From Tetrapyrgos nigripes (taxonomy: Eukaryota > Basidiomycota > Agaricomycetes > Agaricales > Campanellaceae), in contig JAACJM010000246.1 of the NCBI GenBank assembly GCA_013368315.1, positions 62,001 to 126,000 on the forward strand: a DNA stretch of 64,000 bases. Reading direction: 5' to 3'. The position numbers were made by a program, and so were the translations under genes. Every line of letters starts with the position of its first letter. The first letter of the stretch is position 1. The notes under the pieces are model-generated. The model was given only the letters and a program-made list of their open reading frames with translations. It was not told where the DNA came from and did no database searches. Positions 10,975-22,411 of this stretch are shown here, piece by piece.

Positions 10975-12280
10975 TAGTGTTGTAAGCGGTCCGGCTCGAC
11001 TCCAGCTAGCCGACGAGCTGAGCCGGTTTTTGAGCCGCAGCTTGGCTCCAGCCAAGGGGTGACCGGGCCATGAACCTGTTACATAGGGTCGGTCAGTCGG
11101 TGTCTCGGTCTGGGTCTTAAAAAAAAACATATCATCTTTTTCTGCTAGAGTTTCACGGGTCCGTACCACTCCCAATCACTCAAAACTGCCTCAAAACACT
11201 TTCACTGGCTTCTGGAACTAGTCTGTGCACTGTAGACCTCAGAGTTACAGTATAAAGTAGATACACATTTGTGATGCAGTATTACAACTAAAAATCAAAT
11301 ACCTACTGACTCACGACGACCTGCTCCAACACCAGCTTATCCTTCTGAGTGCTGCTGCAATGGCCCCTGAGGTGAGTAGTAAGCTCTGGTATCAATAAAT
11401 ATTGCACTCACATAGCTACAAGGCTAGCACCAGCGGCTGGCCTGTTTGCCCAGAATGTGGAACAGCGGTTAACCCTGGAGCGTTGAAGGATGTTTCAGCA
11501 ATTCTAAAAACACACCAAGGGCGACGGGCTTGTCAAGAGGCTCAGAAAAAAAGAGGGAAGACTGGAAAGCAATGTACTATTGCTGATATGTTTGCTGGAA
11601 TACCACGGGTGAAGCCTGTACCTTCCCTCGTCCAAGCCCCAGCCCTTATACACACACAGCCAGTACAAAATTCTGGTATTTCACCTCCTACCATTGCAGC
11701 AGTATCCTCGACACTAGAGCCCACATCGATACCGCTCCTTGACACTCTCCGCAGACTTATTGAAAGCCTTCCCGGAGATTTGGAGAAGGCCATGCCAAAC
11801 GACGATCTTGCTTGTTTCACATATGGTGACCCACCTGGTGGGGTTACTGTCGAGGACGGAGAGGATGTATGGGAGGTCTGGGATCAGGTGCTGAACGGGA
11901 TACTTCAACGACCATCTGAAGAGATAGTTAAGCTGATAAAAGGCGGTGATGAAGGCGTGAGGGCACTATACCATGTCTTTGTGTATTTGATGAAGAACGG
12001 AGTCGAGTTTACACTTCTTGAAGGGAAAGTGGGGCGAATAATAGGTGCTATAGAAGAAAGGTGAGTGAATAAAACACTCTCATACATGATGATACTGTAC
12101 ACTGGTGATGCAGAGAAAGGATGACGGGTACACCTGCACGACCGACCTTCCATATATAGTAGCTTAGTCAGCATGTCGGTCAGTTGGTCTTGTGAACGAT
12201 GGCTTAAAAAAAATTTTGACCCAATATAACAGGTTCAAATTCCGGTCACCCCTTGGCTCCAGCTCAGAGTCGGTTAGAGT
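10975..12280. mobile_element. Larger element related to the MITE, carrying a zinc-finger ORF
   Basis: The left end TAGTGTTGTA...CGGCTCGACTCCAGC resembles the left end of the nearby MITE. Two inner segments are inverted copies of each other: about 11041-11090 (GGCTCCAGCCAAGGGGTGAC) and about 12219-12272. A single intron-containing ORF lies between. No matching right terminus or target duplication was found, so the outer borders are approximate and the right end may be truncated. Confidence 0.5.
11360..12159 (+). CDS. Element-borne hypothetical protein with N-terminal C2HC zinc-finger-like motif
   Basis: Best model: ATG at 11360 (MAPE), intron 11372-11422, then ASTSGWPVCPECGTAVNPGA...KTHQGRRACQEA and so on. 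A further intron probably starts at 12061 (GTGAGT) and ends at a TGCAG near 12114, giving a short tail ending PTFHI. The Cys-x2-Cys ... His-x5-Cys spacing looks like a single zinc finger. The rest (PLLDTLRRLIESLPGDLEKA, ...WEVWDQVLNGILQR, IKGGDEGVRALYHVFVYLMK, LLEGKVGRIIGAIEER) resembles a multicopy protein family that I recall from Agaricomycete repeats but cannot name. It lies inside inverted repeats, so it is probably transposon-encoded and may be truncated at its C-terminus. Confidence 0.45.
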
Positions 12281-12859
12281 TGACATTAATGAGCAGAAAA
12301 TTATTGAGTGAAAGAAGCGCATAATGGTCTCTGAAGTACGAGAGGGATCTAATCTATCATAAGCCACGACTTTCTAAGCCTTTGACGCATGTCGGAAGGA
12401 CTTCTGCAATTGAAAGACCCGTTGCAAATATTCGCTCTGTCTATATTTGGTATATTCCCATGGGCAATTTAACCCCGAGTTTCCTGGAAATAGTATATCT
12501 ACTTGCTCACAAGATAGATATGCTATCCGATGACTAGGCCATGCTTTTTCAGAGCTTAATTTATTCTTGAGGCCATACACTGTACACCTTCTGGAAGGCA
12601 TCTAAATGCCTATTGGGACTGAGTCCTGAGCGTCGGGGTGCTAAGAAGAAAGAGAGGCTGACCCAAAGGGGCCCAAATGCACCCAAACCTGAGCGAAACT
12701 CGCAGCCCAAGGGCAGCCGAGCAACCCCAAACCCGAGCAAGTGAGGAATAGATCAAAACATTTGTATTTGATGACAAGAAATTACAGAGTACCAAGAAAT
12801 ACAGAGTGACAAGAAATACAAGTTTCATTGTACAGCAGCTTTGCAATAGGGTAAGGATT
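12281..12859. other. Unassigned spacer between two mobile elements
   Basis: No supported gene. It contains short tandem-like motifs (GAAATACAGAGT/GACAAGAAATAC, 12770-12825) next to the 3' end of the DIRS-like element, possibly its terminal region. Minus-strand frames here (about 12164-12601) could be remnants of the F-box gene 5' end, but no F-box motif is readable. Confidence 0.35.
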
Positions 12860-14430
12860 TTAAACTAAGAGACCATCATGGAATAAGTATGAGTAGGGTA
12901 GGGTAAAGGGGGCCAGGGGGATAGTATTAGATGAATTAGCAAGGCCTTCAAGAGCCTCCTGGATAATAGTACGAGAAATACCATTGTGAACACGAAAATC
13001 TTCTAAAGAAGCATAAACTCTATCCAGCTCCTGCTTCTTATAAACCTCCACCATAGCCTTTGAGACAATCTCATCAATACGCCTCCAGTAAAGGAGGAAA
13101 GCCAGAGAGGTCCAACCACCAAGTTTAGCTACCATTTCAGGTGGGAGGCCATCCAGTAGATGGAATACCACTCCACCAATATGAAAGCTATGTCCCACAA
13201 CATCATACATTGCCTCCTTCTTCCAAATGTCAAAACAACAATCCAGAAAGTCAGATTTTACCATATGCTGAGGCACCCCTTGGTCATCAAAGTAACTGAA
13301 CATGGAATAATCTTCAGGGATGTTGGTATTCAATTGGTAATAGGGTCCAACAGCCTGGACACCACAGATACCATATGGTTCTGAAATTCTTGCCATGAGG
13401 ATCATGTCAGTACCCAATTCATAAGTAGACTTGGTCCAAGGGAGGTGGAAGCTTAGACAAGGAACATCTTGTTCCATCCATTGTTTGAAGATAGTAGAGT
13501 GGGGAGCATGATGGTGAGGATCAAATTTTGATCTGGAAGGAATGTTGAGTTCACCGAGATGGCAACATGCCAAGAAAGAAATGACAGCGACAGCCCATAC
13601 TGCTCGATGGAAGGGTTTGGAGAAGTCCAGATGTTTCCGAAGGATCTGGAGGTGGCGATATGTCACTGAAGACTGGAGAGGGCATTTGAGGTGGGCTCCT
13701 TCTCAATTACCATTTCTACGACACATTTGAACCCAACGTTCTCCACCACACCAAGGGGCATGCTTCATATCATGCCACATCTTGAGACCGGAGAGCCAGT
13801 TGTTGAGAGAGGACCCTGAGACCTTCCCAAGGTAATGGCCAATAAACGCTGAGATAAGGACATCATCTGCTGGCATGCAGATTCGTTCATCTACCTTGTA
13901 TAAATCACAGAACTGGTTGAATCACAGAAGGCCCACAGCATAAGATTCTAGTGATTCTGCAACAACAGAGCCCCCTGCAGTTGCCTCAGCTAGACGAGCT
14001 ATATTGCTTCCATAAAGTTCATTCCTCTTTGCCCGATGTTCCAGAGACCATGGAGTTTCCCAATCCTGGAGACGATGCTTAGTGAGAACATGAGGTCACA
14101 GGGAAGACGGATCTATCCAGTTTTCAGTTCTAGGCTGTCTTGAGGCCATGTGGGAAGGGTCTAGGAAGGGTTGAGATGATACAGCAGGGTTTGGAGACAG
14201 TTGCAGCAGAGCAGGAGAATGAGATGTTGATAGCAGTTGGGGTAATGAGGAAGGATTATCAGGCAGAGTATTGGGATTGCCAGAGACAGGCATGGGAATT
14301 GAACAGCAGTGTAGTAAAAGGGAATGATGAGGGGGAGGCTGAGTAATAGCAGCCTCAGAAGGTGCTGGAGGTGATGAAGGGTGCGGAACAACATCACTCT
14401 TCCGGTGGCAGAAACCTAGGAGACTAAAGG
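12860..14430 (-). pseudogene. Tyrosine recombinase (integrase) of DIRS-like element, degenerate
   Basis: After a Pro/Ser-rich leader (VVPHPSSPPAPSEAA...) comes the SAM-like DNA-binding half (HVLTKHRLQDWETPWSLEHR..., LAEATAGGSVVAESLESYA, GLLRFNQFCDLYKVDERI), then the catalytic half (AVWAVAVISFLACCHLGELN, VPCLSFHLPWTKSTYELGTD, VVGHSFHIGGVVFHLLDGLP, GGWTSLAFLLYWRRIDEIVS). The family consensus has Arg in C-R-L-G-E and H-S-F-R-I-G-G; here both positions are His (codon CAT). The nucleophile Tyr (LLYWRR) remains. An in-frame TGA follows WIDPSSL where CGA is expected, and another stop plus frame break lies near 13690-13720. Inactive as it stands. Confidence 0.75.
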
Positions 14431-14469
14431 AAAGTTAAACAGGCATACAGGGTATATGAAGGAAATGAC

Positions 14470-14945
14470 TTACCATATCTGCAACTCTAGCAGCAGTGTC
14501 AAAGTGGGTAGAGAAATGTTCTTTCTTAATGTAAGAGTTGACTGATGGCTGCTCTGGCACCTCCTTGGAGAAGTGGTGACAGACTCTGAACTTCAGTGGT
14601 AACCCTGGGCCACACTCGGAGATCGCTACAATGAGAGGAGAGACTAGGACGGGACCTCGTAATGTAGTCTCAACCTCCTGCAAAGTATATGGACATGAGA
14701 AACGGCCAGCGTCTACCTCTCCCTTGATGTAATCAGCTACAACTTGGGGGTGCTCATGACACGTGAAGTGATTACAATGGATATAAGATTGGTCTAGGGC
14801 GGGTAGTTCCCCAATTGGGAAGCCATTGTGAAGGTTGTTAACAAGAAGTGGGTATGAATGTGAAAGGTTGTGTTGGTTGATAGCTACTTCGAAAGCATCT
14901 GCATCATATGGCGTAACAATGTGATTAAATATGTCGTTATGGTCA
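14470..14945 (-). pseudogene. Reverse transcriptase N-terminal fragment of DIRS-like element
   Basis: One frame reads NDIFNHIVTPYDADAFEVAI, LSHSYPLLVNNLHNGFPIGE, YIKGEVDAGRFSCPYTLQEV, VLVSPLIVAISECGPGLPLK and PSVNSYIKKEHFSTHFDTAA. This is the arrangement I recall upstream of the YxDD core in Agaricomycete DIRS-like polymerases. The frame then meets GTAAGT and the sequence passes into the recombinase leader, so the catalytic core and RNase H have been lost by internal deletion. Identification rests on recalled family patterns. Confidence 0.6.
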
Positions 14946-15110
14946 GGAGATGATTAGTGAGGGGAAGACAGTAGTGTATAGAACCAGAGAAATCATGGTA
15001 GGGAAGGGAAAGAGCATTCTCCAATGCATCAAGAAAAGTAGACGAGGTGCTTTCGATCATTTCAATAGTACCCAGGTGAGCCGTTCATTCAGGTAGAGTT
15101 TGATCTGGGG

Positions 15111-16588
15111 TCAGAGGTGACGGTGGAAGGCGAAGGCATAGTGGTTGGGGCTGCCACAGAATGAGCAGATGTGCTCATGGACACAATCTTTGCAGTGCAC
15201 TGAACCCTTCTTGGTGCCGAAGATGTTGAAACCAAGGCAGATCTGCTTGTTGTTAGGGGTGAAGAGGGATCGGTTCTCAATACGAGCCCACTTGGTACCA
15301 AGATTGGAAGGATACTGGGCAACGGCATGGCTGAGGCAGCAGGAAGGACCCTTCTTCTCCTTGCCGCCTGCTGGAAAGGGCTGCTGCCTGGCCAAGGATG
15401 TGGAAGGTTGAGTACGGACAGGCCCACTCAAAGGTGGATGGCTGCTTGTGACTGCCTTGGCAATCAGTGTTTCAGTCTTCTTTGAGGTCTGCGCCTCCCA
15501 GTATTTAGAGGCATATACTGCCTCATCAAACTCAATATGGAAGTTTTCCTGGTCTTGTCTAAGCTCCTTCTCAATCAGCTTCCACCATTTGTAGATGTTG
15601 TAGGAATCAGGCTGGTGAATAAAGAAAGAACCATGTTTTTGATAGAATAGAGCATACAAATTACCATCTGGGCCATCCAGATCTCTACTAGCCATGAAGT
15701 TATAGTAGTTATAGTAGTGGTCTAAAGCCTGGACGGCCTCATGATGTTGGAGACCCTCAGTAGGGTCCTCAGCAGGGGCCAGCTTCAGTTTCTTCCCTAA
15801 CGCCTCTAGATCCACCACTATCTCCTTAGCACCGGAATCCACGTTACGCCAAAGTTTGGTAGGGATAGATGATCCCATTTGCATGATCTTGACCAGGTTA
15901 TCAGTCATAAAGAAAGGAAGGGGACATGGAAATGGTTTGCCATAATCTTGAGAAGTCGAGGGTATTCAATCGCTACCAGTTGTCCAGGGGTCTTCTTGAT
16001 GGGGACGAAGACGGGAGTGATGGCTGGGTCTTTAAGGACGGGGAGAGCATTACCTCCATTAGCATTGGCGATGGCATTGGCGTTAGTCAAAGCAAGGCGC
16101 TCAGCCTGTTCCTGCAACCAAGCTGCATGTTCCTTCTCCCTCTGCATCTTCTGCGCTTCTCTCTCCTCCTCCTCTCTCTTCTGCACTTCTCTCTCCTCCT
16201 CCTCTCTCTTCTGTGCTTCTCTCTCCTCCTCCTCTCTCTTCTCCTTCGCATCCTCCTCATTGGCCCAGAAATGGAAATGAGAACTGGGGAGATCGCCCCA
16301 CATTTCCCTCCACGTTTTCAATTTCTGGATGTGCTGGAACTCATGGTCTTCTATTGTGACCAGAGACGCCGTGTCTGAGCCATCGGGTTTACTTGGGTCG
16401 CCGAGATGCTCAAGACGTTTTTGTCGCTGGGTGATGTTGGCCTTCTTGATCTTGGCGTTCTTTCAGAGTCTGACCTCTAGAGGAGCAGCCTTGAGGGCTG
16501 CTGCAACTGTCAGGTTAGTGTGGGTACGTCTCTTGGACGCGTTGAAATCCTCGGTGCGCTTTGACGTTCCCCAGTTCCAGAGAGGCAT
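15111..16588 (-). pseudogene. Gag-like ORF with coiled coil and CCHC-type finger
   Basis: ATG at 16588 starts MPLWNWGTSKRTEDFNASKR. A TGA interrupts EVRL-KNAKIKKANI in a continuous frame, and CGA is the likely ancestor. A charged coiled coil follows, built from a 10-residue tandem repeat (REEEEREAQK, about 16140-16240). A frame change near 15905 leads to NLVKIMQMGSSIPTKLWRNV, a conserved-looking block with NYYNFMASRDLDGPDGNLYA, then a C-terminal Cys/His cluster (HCKDCVHEHICSFCGSPNHY) typical of nucleic-acid-binding gag fingers. First ORF of the DIRS-like element. Confidence 0.65.
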
Positions 16589-17354
16589 GATGGGATTTGT
16601 TAGGGGTTGGGGATGGGAGACGAACTGGCAACTGAAGCAAATTCTGGTTGCTAAAAAAACAAAGCAAATTTGTTTTTAGGATGAAGGGTATTGAGACAGA
16701 CTCGGATACCAGTGGAATGATGGGAGGTGCCATGAGGAATGAACGAGAGGGATTTTGAGGTGAAAGACGCGTGACGCGTTCTTGAGCGAGAGAAATCGAA
16801 AAGGTATGCGTCCTAGGAGCGAGCGTCGGACGAGATGGAAGGCGGGAGCAAAGCGAATACCGAAACTGCCTTACACGGCAGATTCGTCAGCGAAGGCATA
16901 GCCACTCCTTACGCTAGCTTATCCTAAGATAAGCACTTCGTACTTATCGCGGAGCTCTGTACAGAAAGTCACGTATGTAGTGAAAATCACGTGAGGTGAC
17001 CGTAATACAATCCGTTACTTATATCTGCCGTCCGTCGAGCGGATATTTTGCTCTTTTCGGCGTATGATTGAAAGATAAGGTGCAGACTGGTCCGCACTCC
17101 TACCACTCTGTTAACCTCATAGAATTACGTACTTACAATGCAACATCTAATTATAGAAACGTTGAAGCAGATATAGTACCGACACAATCTTGCAAGAACG
17201 GTGATGGGATGACGGGTAAAGATCTGAGAAGTTAAACATACGCGCTGCGTACACAAAAGAGTGACAGAATAAGAAACAAGAAGGAAGGTAGCAAGTTCCA
17301 AAGTTCTCGTAGTAAGAAATATCGGAAGGCTAAACGCTGTCATCATCATCTCCT
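16589..17354. other. Intergenic region with short perfect hairpin
   Basis: No gene supported. GCTTATC-CTAA-GATAAGC (16917-16934) is a perfect 7-bp stem with a 4-base loop. The left part may contain the promoter or terminal region of the DIRS-like element; the right part is the 3' flank of the zinc-finger gene. Confidence 0.4.
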
Positions 17355-19031
17355 TCATTCATCGTCATCTTCCTCCTCGTCTGGCCCACATCTATGATGA
17401 CCAATACTCACCGCCTCCTTCCCACACCGACAACACCGCTGCTTAATACCAAAATGCATCCTCCCCACATGTTCCTTCAAACTCGTCAACCTCATACCAA
17501 GTCCACACCCCTCCCACTGACACCGCGTCTTAAGCTGCTGAGGATGCTCCTCTGAGTGACTGATAGCGTGAAACTCCATTCTAAAGTGACGGGTGAAATC
17601 TGAGGGAGTCAGAATGTCGGTGATATCTTCATTGCATATGTTGCCGTCAGATTTAAGCCAGAGACATCGTGTAGGAGCATCTGTGGGTTTGAAGCGGATG
17701 TATTTTTTCTCTTTGGAATAGGGCTTGGGTAGACAGCGGGCGAACTTCTTGGTGGATGATGCACCACGACCTGTAGGTCCAGCTACAGCAGTCGATGATG
17801 ACGCTGTCGAGTTTGACGCCGAGAATGAGGGTCGAGGTAGAAGCATGGTCGTGGGCATTGGCTGCATAGCATGGGCAGAAGAATATGGGTATGGTGGAAA
17901 GGGTGCAGGATATCCGGGCATCTGTACATTGGGCATTCGGTTAGAGACAATGCCACGGCCACTTGACGAACCAACGTGAGAGTTGGGATATTGCAGAGGC
18001 TGATTGTACGGAATATAACGGGGAACCGGGAAGGATTGCAGCGGAACGAGACCATATTGGTACGAGGTGGCCGGGATAGTATGACTGCTATCTGCCATGG
18101 GCCAATTACCACCAGTAAATGGATGTTGGGCGTACGGGTGAGGTACGGGCTGCGTAGAGGCTGAAGTGAAGCCTGAGCGGGCGTGGGCGTAGGCGCTCGG
18201 TCTAACAATGGGACCAGAACGAGATGCATAATGACCTGCGTCGTGATAGGACGAAAGAGGATGAAAATAGGAATGAGAGGGATAGACGCCTGATAAGCCA
18301 GCGTTGATGTTGAGTTGAGGAAATTTCTGGACGACGGGGATAACGGAAGGGTCAATGGCACGTTTGGCACGTTGGGGACGCCAAGACTGGAAGCCTTCAG
18401 GCGGTGGCACGTCGGTCGTGGTAGCATATAAATTGGAGTGGATGTTGGGAGTCAAAACATTGGAACGATCACCAATGTTTGATACCAACGACTGCTCATC
18501 ATCTGGAAGAACAGACCCGCAATCGTCCCCTTCGTCGTCATCGTCGCTTTTGCCTTCCAAGTCAGTATTAGTCGTGGCTGAAGCTGGTGGCACGTTGCCA
18601 TCGACGTAGCGGGGAGGCAGGCCAAAGTTGGCGGATGTAGATGACGGAGTGTCTTGGTTTGGATGCTGGGTGTTTTCCAAGATACCGGTTAGATTTGCGT
18701 CACCGAGAACAGAGGCGAGGTTGAGATTGTAGGCATTGAAAGCGAAGTGCTCAGAACCGGCATATGAAGGAAGTCTTGTGCGGACGGTGTCGCCATTTTG
18801 GTCGAAGTTGTAGCCTTTGACCTCACCCTCAGCAATGGGAGTACTGAAATTGACTGCAGTGGAAGACGATGGTGATGTAGAACTGTGTGGGTGTGGAGTC
18901 AAGAAACTCAGTCAGCCGTGTCGAGGTAACGAAGAGAATGGGGCTCACCGGACATGAAGATGGTGATCACTATCCCTGTTTTCAACATCACTGTCGGAAG
19001 AAATGTCAACTAACTTCCGCTGCTGCTCCAT
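17355..19031 (-). CDS. C2H2-type zinc-finger protein with disordered N-terminus
   Basis: Two exons on the minus strand. Exon 1 starts at ATG 19031 (MEQQRKLVDISSDSDVENRD...) and ends in a GTGAGC donor; the acceptor ACACAG at about 18882 continues in frame as RSTSPSSSTAVNFS. The first about 400 residues are low-complexity Ser/Pro/Tyr/Gln-rich. The C-terminal 120 residues carry the fingers: C-x9-C with H-x5-H (CLWLKSDGNIC ... HFRMEFH), then C-x4-C-x11-H-x4-H (CQWEGCGLGMRLTSLKEHVG...), then a Cys-rich CCRCGKEAVSIGHHRCG. The protein ends with an acidic DEEEDDDE. Probably a nuclear DNA-binding regulator; no orthologue named. The stop at 17355 is near the sequence CATCATCATC of the 3' end. Confidence 0.8.
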
Positions 19032-20152
19032 GGCTGAATGGTTGATCGATATGCACTTGTCTAGGCAAGAAGATACGCAGAGGCGAGAAATAGAAAAGAA
19101 GAAGGCAAAAGTGGAAGTAGAAATGGGTTTATGAGTCGTATTTCGAAACGAAGAATGGTTTTTATTCACCTCGATTTCTGGTTTCAGCTTGGACGTCCAG
19201 GCCCTTTTCAGAATACCACATATTGCGGAAGGCTGGCGGTACATAATCAGGGCTTCTTGCCATTGTTGTTGTCATTGTAAGACCAACAATGACCACCACA
19301 AGGCCCTGTCAAAGCGTCAGGTACTGCAACCTCCACGGAAGAGTAGGACAATGCACATCCATGAGTCGTAATAGTCGTCACTGCAGAAGACTGGCACCTC
19401 TGTGAAAAAAGTGCATGAGTTCAGAGAGTACAAACATAGGTAAGAGATGTTCTTTCACCTGTTAATCATGGAGAAAGCGGCAAATACGTCCCCCGATGTC
19501 GGTGCTGGCGCTGGCAAACTCCGAAGAATCTATGGCAAAGAATCAAAACTGCCTGAGCCATGCGAAATAAAGACCGCCCACCTCATCATGGTCCTTGTTG
19601 GGATTGCAAACAAAGCAGGATATGTCTGACCATTCCATGGCCGAACGGGGTACAATAGACAATTGCCTTTTTGTTCTCTTTTTTGGACCAACGAATCATT
19701 GGCGTCGCGGATAGACAACGAATACGGGGCGCTTGGGGGTTGTAGAATGAAGTTTCGGAGAACGAGCTGTCGCTCTGCTATCTGCATGAGAACAGTCAGT
19801 AAGTCAATGCCATGCATACATTTTGCTATGCAGCTCACCAAACGCGTTCTATTCGATGCTGCAAGTCGAGAATCGAGACTGCGGCTGATAGACAAGCGTC
19901 ACCGATTGACTTGAAACTGGAAAGCTTAAGGCCAAGGAGCTGAGGTTGCTCTCAGCGATTCCTGATGAAAACTTCCATCGAAGGCACAAGCACAGTTGGT
20001 GTCTTCATAATGGAAGTAGGGAGACAAGAAGGAAAAATGACTTTAGGGCCGGCACTGGCTGGTGTCGATCACCGTATCACGTCATGTACGGACTGTCGTC
20101 CTCTAGGTACAAGGCAGACTTGCAGCGGTTGACGGACTTCACGTAGCAAGCT
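19032..20152. other. Zinc-finger gene upstream region with a weak minus-strand gene
   Basis: About 1.1 kb without a confidently supported gene. One minus-strand candidate is listed separately. The rest is 5' flank of the zinc-finger gene and the left flank of a MITE. Confidence 0.4.
19530..19900 (-). CDS. Weak hypothetical gene with one convincing intron
   Basis: A well-formed intron (GTGAGC...ATGCAG, about 19787-19842) joins RSLDSRLAASNRTRL to IAERQLVLRNFILQPPSAPY in one frame, giving a helical, charged segment that continues to SHGSGSFDSLP and a stop at 19530. No family is recognised; the start codon is uncertain. It may be part of a longer, decayed gene. Confidence 0.28.
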
Positions 20153-20154
20153 TA

Positions 20155-20621
20155 CAGTCGTTCCGGAAAATAATGAGAATGACTTTTTTTTTGCCGCGCA
20201 TTACCTAAAAGGGAAGGTACTGCTTCCGCCATACAGATTGCCTTATTTCTCGTCTTCTACCACCACATAAGCAACCGCTGCATCAATTTTGACATCAAGG
20301 AAGCCAGGCTGAGGGGTGTAGGAGTCAGGCTGGAACGAATACCGGTCTATACCAATGGCCATAGGAAGCCCGTTCTGAGGATTAGTCAGTTGTTGACTTC
20401 TCCTTGTCTCGGCGCCGGTCAGAGAGCCAGTGCTCGAGGCAAGCTCGAGGTAGCTAAAATAATTGCTAGATTACAATACTATTACATTGTATCACTACAC
20501 TAAGTCCCTTGGCATACTTCACTGGTTAGAGGGTGTTGTGCGAAGAGACTAGGCCGCCACCTTCCCTTTTAGGTAACGCGCGGCAAAAAAAAGTCATTCT
20601 CATTATTTTCCGGAACGACTG
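20155..20621. mobile_element. Mariner-type MITE with about 64-bp TIRs and TA duplication
   Basis: A 467-bp unit whose ends (CAGTCGTTCCGGAAAATAAT... at 20155 and its reverse complement ending at 20621) match over about 64 bp, ending GGGAAGGT. It is flanked by TA on both sides (20153-20154, 20622-20623). CAGT ends and TA duplication fit Tc1/mariner MITEs. The interior has no coding capacity. Confidence 0.85.
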
Positions 20622-20729
20622 TAAGAGTCTACACAGTCTTTCATACTCCACCTCCTCAAAATAGGATATTTTCGCAAAACTTCTTTCCAACTTCTTTGAT
20701 CTAGTACACGTCGATTCTCATACTTGAGC

Positions 20730-22256
20730 CTAAGCTTTAATTTCTACCCCAGTCTCTACTCCTCTACCAATCGCTGCTGCGGCTGTCGTAAATCCATGCG
20801 ACGAAGTTGGCTTCTGGTCTAGAGCTCTCACTCGAGTCTGGTGGTAACGTCCCAAAATGTAAGTGTCATCTCTCTGACCGTTGTTGAGTGGTCGGATTTA
20901 TACTACTCACCTCAAGTGCATACAAATGCGAATCATGCGACTCCGGAGCAAGTTTGCGTACCGCATCTACGAGATTATAGAGATACTCCTACAAATGTAG
21001 AAACACAGAATATCAATACCTCAGTTTAAGTACTTTTTTGGAATCGGGATCAAGAAGCAAGAGCTACATTATCTTACCTTATTCAGACCCGACGGTCCCA
21101 CTGACTCCCAAATCTTATGTGCTAGCAGATCAAGCGGTTCAGAGCCAACTACGTTCAGATATTCAGAGTAATCTTGAATTGAGCACAAAAATCGAGCCGA
21201 AATAGAAGATGTTACTTACTAAATGAAGGGTTGTCATTGCGGCCAACGTAGCACTGCGAGTAGCGGCAGTTGAGAACTTTCTTAGGAGTCCGATGACCGG
21301 GAGAAAGAAATAAGACTTACGAACACCTAAACGATGGGATATAAGCGGTCTACTCAACGAAGTGTGTAGTTTCAGACTTACATCATGCAAAACGACTCTT
21401 TCCTTCCCATCATCATCAATACCATAAACATCAAGCGTCTCTAGCGTGTATCCATCCTTGTAGACCATACAACGGTCATATCAGCCCAAAAATGAATGAG
21501 AAGAGTGCGGAGAGAACCTACTTTTTCTCGGTAGTCTGTCATGCATCATGATAGCCGTACGCAGGAATGGAATCATCCACATCGTCTAGCCTGATAAACA
21601 ATGGGCATGAATACTGCACTCACCTAGATAATCCCTAACTTCTGATTCATACACAGGATCTATGGTATATGCTACACCTATACAGAAAGGATTCAGCAAT
21701 CCGATGAGGAGACCCATGAATAAGTATACACCTACCCCAAACAACATCTTCGTCTGGAAATGCATCCTAGACAATGAGAAGCGTTCATGATTGAAAAGAA
21801 AAACAATCGTGAATGACATGGGTCACCCACAGATGCAGAAAATTTGTCCCAATCTTCCTTGTGTATCAAAGTGACGACACGACCGGGGTTCTTGGAGATA
21901 TTTTAGTGTTTGCCAATACATGCATGGACTGTCATTTTGCCTCGACAAAACGCGACTTACCTCTGGTGTGCCTCGATGGTCATGGGACATCTGGGCAAAT
22001 CTACGAACATATCCCTTCAGAAAACCTGGAACTTCATACAGAAAAATCAGATATGAATAAGTATCAGCTTCAGCATTCCTGAGCCCGGCAAGTAGTTACC
22101 TTGAGAAATGACATGCGGTGGAGGCTGAGGTGGTTGCGGATCATGATTAGAGAGTGAGTTATACAGGCTGAGGGATAAGTCGAGCCTCACCTTAAAAATC
22201 AGTGACCCGTATCCAAAGATAATGTAAGGCTTTTCGTTAGTAAGAGGGACTGTCAT
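20730..22256 (-). CDS. ChaC-like glutathione-specific gamma-glutamylcyclotransferase
   Basis: Predicted cytosolic enzyme that splits glutathione into 5-oxoproline and Cys-Gly. About ten small exons on the minus strand from ATG 22256. They read in order MTVPLTNEKPYIIFGYGSLI, PPPHVISQ, GFLKGYVRRFAQMSHDHRGT, NPGRVVTLIHKEDWDKFSAS, DAFPDEDVVWG, VAYTIDPVYESEVRDYL, DYREK, DGYTLETLDVYG, CYVGRNDNPSF, YSEYLNVVGSEPLDLLAHKI and EYLYNLVDAVRKLAPESHDS. The FGYGSLI substrate loop and the catalytic Glu in DYREK are present, and the order matches the ChaC family. The last exon is ambiguous: one acceptor gives an immediate stop near 20870, another extends the protein to 20730. No lesion seen. Confidence 0.9.
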
Positions 22257-22411
22257 GGAAGTTGGGTTACAAAGAAGATCGATGGCGCGATTACGTGTCA
22301 GTACGCGTTTCCCAATCGCGTGATTGCGTGATTTAACTTTGACAAAGCGCTTCGGGGTCAAGATACTGAGCAGTAGCATGAAAGCAAATGCAAGTTGGAT
22401 AGTATGCCCAT

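Larger units (their letters stand above)
12860..16588 (-). mobile_element. Decayed DIRS-order (tyrosine-recombinase) retrotransposon
   Basis: Transcribed on the minus strand, 5' to 3': a gag-like ORF with coiled coil and CCHC-like finger (16588-15111), a region reading like the N-terminal part of a DIRS-type reverse transcriptase (about 14945-14470), and a tyrosine recombinase (about 14430-12860). The gag-RT-YR order defines the DIRS order. The RT core and RNase H are missing, and several CGA-to-TGA stops are present. No terminal repeats could be assigned, so limits are coding limits only. Confidence 0.72.

Noticed and set aside
10975..12280. An 8-bp target duplication for the larger element
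   Set aside because: TCTTGGTA left of TAGTGTTG has no partner on the right side; the right end is unresolved.
19656..19914. Plus-strand frame opposite the weak hypothetical gene
   Set aside because: The minus strand carries a well-formed intron here, and the plus-strand frame has no features.
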